In this document: piece after piece, positions 44,383 through 48,775 of the stretch
Layout: each line of letters starts with the position of its first letter
Numbering within the stretch: position 1 is the stretch's first letter
Assembly: GCA_029978085.1 (NCBI GenBank)
Contig: JAPOJV010000007.1
Span: forward strand, 1-48,775
Direction of reading: 5' to 3'
DNA from: a bacterium
GTDB lineage: Bacteria; Planctomycetota; Planctomycetia; Pirellulales; UBA1268
DNA length: 48,775 nucleotides
Made by a program: the position numbers and the translations under genes
Notes under the pieces: model-generated
Databases searched by the model: none
Seen by the model: only the letters and a program-made list of their open reading frames with translations
Told to the model about the DNA's origin: nothing

Positions 44383-46191
44383 TCAGGCAAACACACCATG
44401 CAGAAACCAGGCCCCGTCTTTCAGTCTGCGAAAGAGCCAGAACCGCCCCCCCGTCTCCGTCTCGACCACGTAGTAGTCGCGCCGCACGATCGGCCCCCGC
44501 CACCAGGCCGTCTCGATTCGCTCCGGCCCGTGGGACTGCGCGACGCGATGCACCTGTCCCGCCAGCCGGAAGCGGAGCGGCGGCCGGCGCTCCGCAGCTG
44601 GGTCGATGGCGGCCACCGCCACGAGGTCGGCCTGCAACGGCTCGATCCGCACCGGCCGGGCTGGCATCCAGATCGGCCGCCGGCCGGCCAGCCGGAGTGG
44701 GGCACCAGCCGGCGGGCCGCCGCGGCCGGCTCGATCGCGGTGGGGAGTCACTGTTGGCCGGGCGTTGGCATCGGCCGGCGCAGCGGCAATCCAGGCATGC
44801 TCTGGCTGGGCATCGGCAACCGACCGTGGCTCGAATACCGCATCTCGGCCCAGCCTGCCCGAGAGCCGATCGAGCAGCATGTCGACGGCTGCCGTCCGGT
44901 CGGCCGATGTGTCGCGTGTGCCGGTGCCGTCCGTGGCATCGGCAAAGAGGGCTCGCTGACGACAGGCCGCCGCTCCGGCTGCCACCACCTCCACGACGAC
45001 GCCGTCGAGCTCCCGGGGGAGCCGCAGGCGGCCGAGTCGCAGTTGCACGAGTTCCAGGAGATGACGGGTCGAGAGGCTCGGCCGAAAGAGGCCGATGTCG
45101 ACCACGGTGGGCGCGGACGTGGCCATCCCCATGCCCGCCGGAGGTTCCAGCCGCACCTGCAGCGCCAGCACACCCTCGCCGCGGGCGGCCAGTGGCGACA
45201 CGCAGCCGGCCAGCAGGTGTTCGAGCACGGCTGCGAGCATGTCGTCGGTGAGCGTGGCCGTGGGGATCGGCAGCTCGAACGCATGCGACATCTGCGGCAA
45301 GGACTCGCTGCCGGTGCTGCAGGCCAAGGGCTCGGCCCGTGTGCCCGTGAGCTGCGCCCGCCGCAGGCCGAGCGTCGCCGGGAATCGGGAGGCCAGACTT
45401 TTGGCCGACAACTTGAGCACGCCACCGACCGAATCGATGCCCACCTCGCGGAGCGCCGTCGTCGTGGCCGGATCGAGCCGCAGCGCCGCCAGCGGCAGGC
45501 CGGCCAGTAGCACAGCCTGCTCGCCGGCCGGCACGACCGCCCACCGCCGCGGTCGCCGCCGGGGCGGCCGCGGCGAGGCTGTGGCCACATCGTTCGCGAG
45601 CAGGTGCGTGTGATGGGCGGCAGCCCAGGCCGCTCCGGGCGTGTCAGCGATCGCGGCCCGGGCATGCAGCCCTCGAGCCGCGAGCGTCCAGGCGGTCGTG
45701 CGGACGAGCATGCTTTCGCCGCCGAAGAAGCCTGCCGTGCCCGTGACATCGAGGAACAGGCAGTCCGGCGCTGCATGAGGGTCGGCGTCCGGTCCGCGGG
45801 CACTACGGGCTGCGTCATCGACCGTCGCGATCGCGACGGCTGGCGAGAAACGGCGGCACCAACGGGCCACGCGTTCGAGCGCGGCCCGATCGGCGGCCGG
45901 ATCATCAGTCACGACCTGGGCCACGTGGCAGGCTCGCGAGCCATACGTGAGCGCCAGCAATGCCATCGCCTCGGCCAGCGACGTGCCGGCCGGAATTCGC
46001 AGGGCATGCCCAGACCGCACTCCGCTGGCAGCCTCACGTGGTGCATCGGCCCAGGCCCACGATGCCACGGTCATCACGCCGCGCCGCTCCCGCCGGCAGA
46101 CGAACACCGGCACGGTCCGCCATTCTGGATGCTCACGCAGACGGCGCTGCACAGGCCACCGCGGTAGCCAGATCGTCATGAAGCGAGACAT
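44383..46191 (-). CDS. imuB: ImuB, Y-family polymerase-like protein of the SOS mutasome
   Basis: ImuB resembles Y-family DNA polymerases but usually lacks catalytic acids; it acts as a hub joining the beta clamp, ImuA and DnaE2. The 602-residue protein starts MSRFMTIWLPRWPVQRRL, a typical ImuB beginning where an active polymerase would have a DxD-type strand. It also has CLFLDVTGTAGFFGGESML and the helix-hairpin region (REVGIDSVGGVLKLSAKSLA). The C-terminal tail ends in YYVVETETGGRFWLFRRL. ATG 46191 is used; ATG 46179 is possible. It overlaps imuA by 16 bases. Confidence 0.93.
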   Translation of the reverse strand: MSRFMTIWLPRWPVQRRLREHPEWRTVPVFVCRRERRGVMTVASWAWADAPREAASGVRSGHALRIPAGTSLAEAMALLALTYGSRACHVAQVVTDDPAADRAALERVARWCRRFSPAVAIATVDDAARSARGPDADPHAAPDCLFLDVTGTAGFFGGESMLVRTTAWTLAARGLHARAAIADTPGAAWAAAHHTHLLANDVATASPRPPRRRPRRWAVVPAGEQAVLLAGLPLAALRLDPATTTALREVGIDSVGGVLKLSAKSLASRFPATLGLRRAQLTGTRAEPLACSTGSESLPQMSHAFELPIPTATLTDDMLAAVLEHLLAGCVSPLAARGEGVLALQVRLEPPAGMGMATSAPTVVDIGLFRPSLSTRHLLELVQLRLGRLRLPRELDGVVVEVVAAGAAACRQRALFADATDGTGTRDTSADRTAAVDMLLDRLSGRLGRDAVFEPRSVADAQPEHAWIAAAPADANARPTVTPHRDRAGRGGPPAGAPLRLAGRRPIWMPARPVRIEPLQADLVAVAAIDPAAERRPPLRFRLAGQVHRVAQSHGPERIETAWWRGPIVRRDYYVVETETGGRFWLFRRLKDGAWFLHGVFA

Positions 46192-47003
46192 GCCGCACCT
46201 CCTGTCGCAAAGGCCCGCGGCAGACCTCGCCGCAGCGCCGCCTCGCCGGGCCGCAGCAGGTCGAGCACGATATCGACCGGGCCTGTGGCCGCGCCGCTGC
46301 GGCCATTCCATGCGCCTCCCACGACCTCCACTCGCAGCGACCGTTCCGTGACCGCTGCATCCGGTGGCGAGGGCAGGGGAGTGACCGCGATCCTGGCCTC
46401 GGCCCACGATGGCTCGCGCCGCGCCGCTTCTGGCCTCACGAAGAGCCCCACGGCGCCACTCGATCGCGCGGCCAGCTGCCACCGCCGCATGGCGGTGGTC
46501 CACTGCTGGAGTGCATGGCCGCGGGCGGGCCGCTCTTGCCCGCTCCACAGGGCAGCCATCCGCGGCCAGGCCAGAACCGCCGCCACGCCGCTGCACCGCA
46601 GGGCCTGATCGATCGCCCAGATTTCATCATCGTCGCCCGCTGGGCGGGCCACGATGAGCCGCGGCTCATCCTTGCCGGGGTCGCTCTGCCGGGCCAGCCA
46701 GGGCATGAGGGCGGGCGGATGAAACCAGCCGCGGCGATCGACCACGACGATCGTCCGTGCCGACGACGCGGCTGCGAGCCGGCAGGCGACCAGGCCGGCC
46801 AGCGTCGTTGCCCCGCTGCCCTCGCCGCTGGCGAGCCACTCGATCAAGCTGCCGCGACGGACGCCGCCGCCGGGAAGCTGGGGGTCGAGCCGCCGCAGCC
46901 CGCTCGACACCACCTCGCGGTCGTGGGTGTGCCGCTGCAGCTGTTCGGCGTCGACCACGCCCTCTGTCAGCAATGCCAGCCCTGTCGATCCGAATGTCAC
47001 CAT
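46176..47003 (-). CDS. imuA: ImuA, RecA-like protein of the SOS mutasome
   Basis: ImuA is a RecA/SulA-related protein needed for damage-induced mutagenesis with ImuB and DnaE2. The 275-residue protein shows a RecA-like core: SSGLRRLDPQLPGGGVRRGS, then a degenerate Walker A (GEGSGATT, lacking the usual Lys), TIVVVDRRGWFHP, and a C-terminal beta stretch (RSLRVEVVGGAWNGR). It is the first gene of the imuA-imuB-dnaE2 cassette. A palindrome resembling an SOS operator lies just upstream. Confidence 0.88.
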   Translation of the reverse strand: MVTFGSTGLALLTEGVVDAEQLQRHTHDREVVSSGLRRLDPQLPGGGVRRGSLIEWLASGEGSGATTLAGLVACRLAAASSARTIVVVDRRGWFHPPALMPWLARQSDPGKDEPRLIVARPAGDDDEIWAIDQALRCSGVAAVLAWPRMAALWSGQERPARGHALQQWTTAMRRWQLAARSSGAVGLFVRPEAARREPSWAEARIAVTPLPSPPDAAVTERSLRVEVVGGAWNGRSGAATGPVDIVLDLLRPGEAALRRGLPRAFATGGAACLAS

Positions 47004-47026
47004 GACACATGCCTCCGATTCGGTGT

Positions 47027-47042
47027 GTGTACGAGCGTACAG
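47027..47042 (-). promoter_or_regulatory. putative LexA-type SOS operator upstream of imuA
   Basis: On the minus strand the site reads CTGT-N8-ACAC, one base from the gamma-proteobacterial LexA pattern CTGT-N8-ACAG. It contains the perfect dyad TGTACG-CT-CGTACA (47028-47041). It is 23 bases from the imuA ATG and 57 from the start of the divergent caspase-like gene, so it could control either or both. LexA control of such cassettes is known in other phyla; here it is inferred. Confidence 0.6.
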
Positions 47043-47099
47043 TATCCGGGGCGGGCCCGGGCGTCAAGTAGCGGGTGGCCGGGGTATGCTGGGGGCACA

Positions 47100-48215
47100 A
47101 TGGCGCTTGTGCCCCGCTTTTTCGTCGTCCTCTGCCTGGTCGTCGGTTGCCTGCCGCGTGCGGCAACGGCGGCTGAGTCCGTCGCGCTGCCCGCCGATTT
47201 CACCGCGTTTCAGCAGGACACTTCCCCCAGCGTGCGGGCTGCCCGGCCGATGGCCGACAAGCACTGGCGGCAGATCGAACCGGCCCTCTATCACCTCGCC
47301 ATCCAGCACGCCGATTGCCTCGACTCGCTGTCGCCGGCCGACCGGATCGCGACACTGGCGTCCCTGGTCGGATTCATCGATCGGGTTCGCACTGCCCACG
47401 CGGCTCGGCCCGTGCTCGCTCCCGGCCGCACTGTCGTCGGCCTGCTCGACCCCGCCCGCGGGCTCGATCCGAAGGAGATCACCGCCATTGCCACCGTCTA
47501 TGGCGGCACGCCCACCGTCTTCAAACAGGACGCCGCCGGCGAGACGATCGCCTCCGTAGCGGATGACTTTCTGGCGGCGGTTCGCGCCGCAGCCGCCGCC
47601 GATACGCCTGCGACGATCGTCGTGCTCGGCCACGGACTGCCGACGGAGATTCAGAGTTATTCGATTCGCTTCGAGCGGCTCGCTGCGGCGCTCCTTGACG
47701 GTGCTGCCCGCACGGACTCAGCCACCGCAGCGACTCCCACCGTCGATCTCGGCCGCATCGTGCTCGTCTGCGACGACTGCTTCAGCACCGACTTCCTGAT
47801 CAACCTCTGCGGAGAGATCGCGGCGGAATGTCGCCGCCGCGGCCAAAGACTCGTGTCGCTGCCGATCTGCATCGCGGGGACGAACCGCGATTGCGTCGGC
47901 CACGCCGACGTGGGGGAAAAGTTCGTGCCGCACTTCTGGAAAGACGTGATCGAACTCTTCTACGTGCGGCGGCCGCGGCCCGAAGCCGTCACGCTCGGCG
48001 ACTTCTTCGAGAAGGTCGACAACATGATGTATGGCTACGGCCGCGCGCCGACTGTCGGCCGTGACGGGAGCGTGAGCTACCGGCTCGTCGATCCGACGCA
48101 GTGCCAGGATCCTGTCGTACTGGTGCCGCTCGACGAGACCGAAGTCGCCGAACTCCGCACGATCCTCCGGCTCCCCGCCGACGCCCCGCTCCCGGGCTGG
48201 CTCGACATCGGGTGA
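47100..48215 (+). CDS. secreted protein with caspase-like (clan CD) His/Cys signature
   Basis: A 371-residue protein beginning with a signal peptide (FFVVLCLVVGCLPRAATA, about 7-24). A hydrophobic strand ending in H178-G179 (TIVVLGHGL) is followed about 45 residues later by another strand ending in D226-C227 (RIVLVCDDCFST). This His-Gly/Asp-Cys pair after strands is the catalytic layout of clan CD cysteine peptidases (caspases, legumain, gingipains). The rest shows no other domain I know. It starts 97 bases from imuA, facing away from it. No other protease or inhibitor gene is adjacent. Peptidase activity is an inference from a short motif. Confidence 0.6.
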   Translation: MALVPRFFVVLCLVVGCLPRAATAAESVALPADFTAFQQDTSPSVRAARPMADKHWRQIEPALYHLAIQHADCLDSLSPADRIATLASLVGFIDRVRTAHAARPVLAPGRTVVGLLDPARGLDPKEITAIATVYGGTPTVFKQDAAGETIASVADDFLAAVRAAAAADTPATIVVLGHGLPTEIQSYSIRFERLAAALLDGAARTDSATAATPTVDLGRIVLVCDDCFSTDFLINLCGEIAAECRRRGQRLVSLPICIAGTNRDCVGHADVGEKFVPHFWKDVIELFYVRRPRPEAVTLGDFFEKVDNMMYGYGRAPTVGRDGSVSYRLVDPTQCQDPVVLVPLDETEVAELRTILRLPADAPLPGWLDIG

Positions 48216-48227
48216 CCTGCCGCCGAA

Positions 48228-48775
48228 TCAGGGCGTCGGCTTCGGAGCAACACCAAACGTGTCGATGTAGACGAGGTCGGCCACCGAGCCCTCGTCGGTC
48301 CAGAACCGGGCTCGGATCGCGTAGAGCTTGTCAGGCTCGACCACGCAGGCGAACGGCTCCCGGTACTGCACGCTCGGATTGAGCTGGTAGCGGCCGGCGC
48401 GGAAGTCCTCGTTGGAGGCGAGCAGGTTCCGCTTGTGCACGATGGGTCGCGGGCTGCCATCACCGTCGTTCCAGTCGAACCAGGGCACGGCCGGCTCTGT
48501 GTCCGCGGCGGATGCCTTGTCGCCTTCGCGGGCGAACGGGGCGATTTCGACGATCGAGATTTCGAGGCCCACGTCGCGCGACTCCGGCTCCTTCGCGTAG
48601 CGCGGCGTGATCGCCACCTTGCCCACGTTCTTGAGCAGCACATCGACGTTGAGCAACGCCTTCCCCTGCGGCAGCTGGCTCACGGCCGGGGAGACGGTGA
48701 CCTCCATCGTCGGGTCGTGCGTCCGCTCAACGGTGAAGTTGGTGTAGGTCCACCAGGCCGCGACCACGATGGCGA
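48228..48775 (-). CDS. membrane-anchored protein of unknown function, 5' end outside the window
   Basis: The reading frame stays open to the window edge, so this is the C-terminal part (about 182 residues). It begins inside a hydrophobic stretch (AIVVAAWWTYTNF), probably the end of a membrane anchor, followed by a periplasmic domain. That domain has MEVTVSPAVSQLPQGKALLN and DVLLKNVGKVAITPRYAKEP, a pattern that looks like a beta-sandwich. I do not recognise a family. A GTG at 48767 could be read as a start but lies within the hydrophobic segment, so truncation by the window is more likely. It converges on the caspase-like gene, with 12 bases between them. Confidence 0.7.
   Translation of the reverse strand, partial: AIVVAAWWTYTNFTVERTHDPTMEVTVSPAVSQLPQGKALLNVDVLLKNVGKVAITPRYAKEPESRDVGLEISIVEIAPFAREGDKASAADTEPAVPWFDWNDGDGSPRPIVHKRNLLASNEDFRAGRYQLNPSVQYREPFACVVEPDKLYAIRARFWTDEGSVADLVYIDTFGVAPKPTP

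Overview
The window reads as chromosomal DNA of a GC-rich, Gram-negative-type bacterium, most likely a planctomycete (Pirellulales-like). The clues are the fused AroD-AroE protein, long secreted or membrane-anchored proteins of unknown function, and the general gene set. There is no rRNA or other decisive marker, so the placement is an inference. It is mostly housekeeping DNA with tight operons. The one gene that looks foreign is a lower-GC Fic gene next to a tRNA-Gln.

Layout. 1-2.0 kb: tRNA-Gln(CTG), a stretch with two strong hairpins, and a Fic AMP-transferase-like gene with an inverted repeat at its start. 2.0-5.4 kb: gmd (GDP-mannose 4,6-dehydratase), a response regulator-adenylate cyclase fusion, and corA. 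5.4-13.5 kb: a complete F-type ATP synthase operon, atpZ-atpI-atpB-atpE-atpF-atpH-atpA-atpG-atpD-atpC. 13.7-21.7 kb: a chemosensory cluster cheA-cheW-mcp-cheR-cheB on the minus strand, with a second receptor gene divergent from cheA. 21.7-35.7 kb: a long minus-strand run: rpsO, pnp, a histidine kinase, a sigma-54 response regulator, mutL, aroDE, aroK, a prepilin peptidase, an OmpA-like lipoprotein, hisH, hisA, cysE. 35.8-40.7 kb: a fatty acid desaturase, an unknown membrane-anchored protein, aroC, purC. 41.1-47.0 kb: the imuA-imuB-dnaE2 mutagenic repair cassette, with an SOS-like operator upstream. 47.1-48.8 kb: a secreted protein with a caspase-like His/Cys signature, divergent from imuA, and the 3' part of an unknown anchored protein.

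The most unusual signal is not a gene. Five copies (A-E) of a 131-142 bp element lie in three intergenic regions (13.55, 22.87/23.13 and 40.78/40.94 kb). Each has long terminal inverted repeats around two small hairpins with AGGAT-type loops. Between copies the stem sequences change on both sides so that pairing is kept, while the loops and flanks stay constant. This is covariation typical of a structured nucleic acid. The forward copies (A, C, E) each end 30-43 bp past the stop codon of a minus-strand gene. In two regions a second copy is added in opposite orientation. A smaller hairpin with a GGA loop accompanies copy A and the B/C pair. I do not recognise this family.

How the genes work together: the ATP synthase set should give a complete enzyme. 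The Che set has kinase, coupling protein, receptors and both adaptation enzymes but no separate CheY. AroDE, AroK and AroC cover shikimate-pathway steps, HisA and HisH histidine steps, PurC a purine step and CysE a cysteine step. ImuA, ImuB and DnaE2 form the translesion mutasome.
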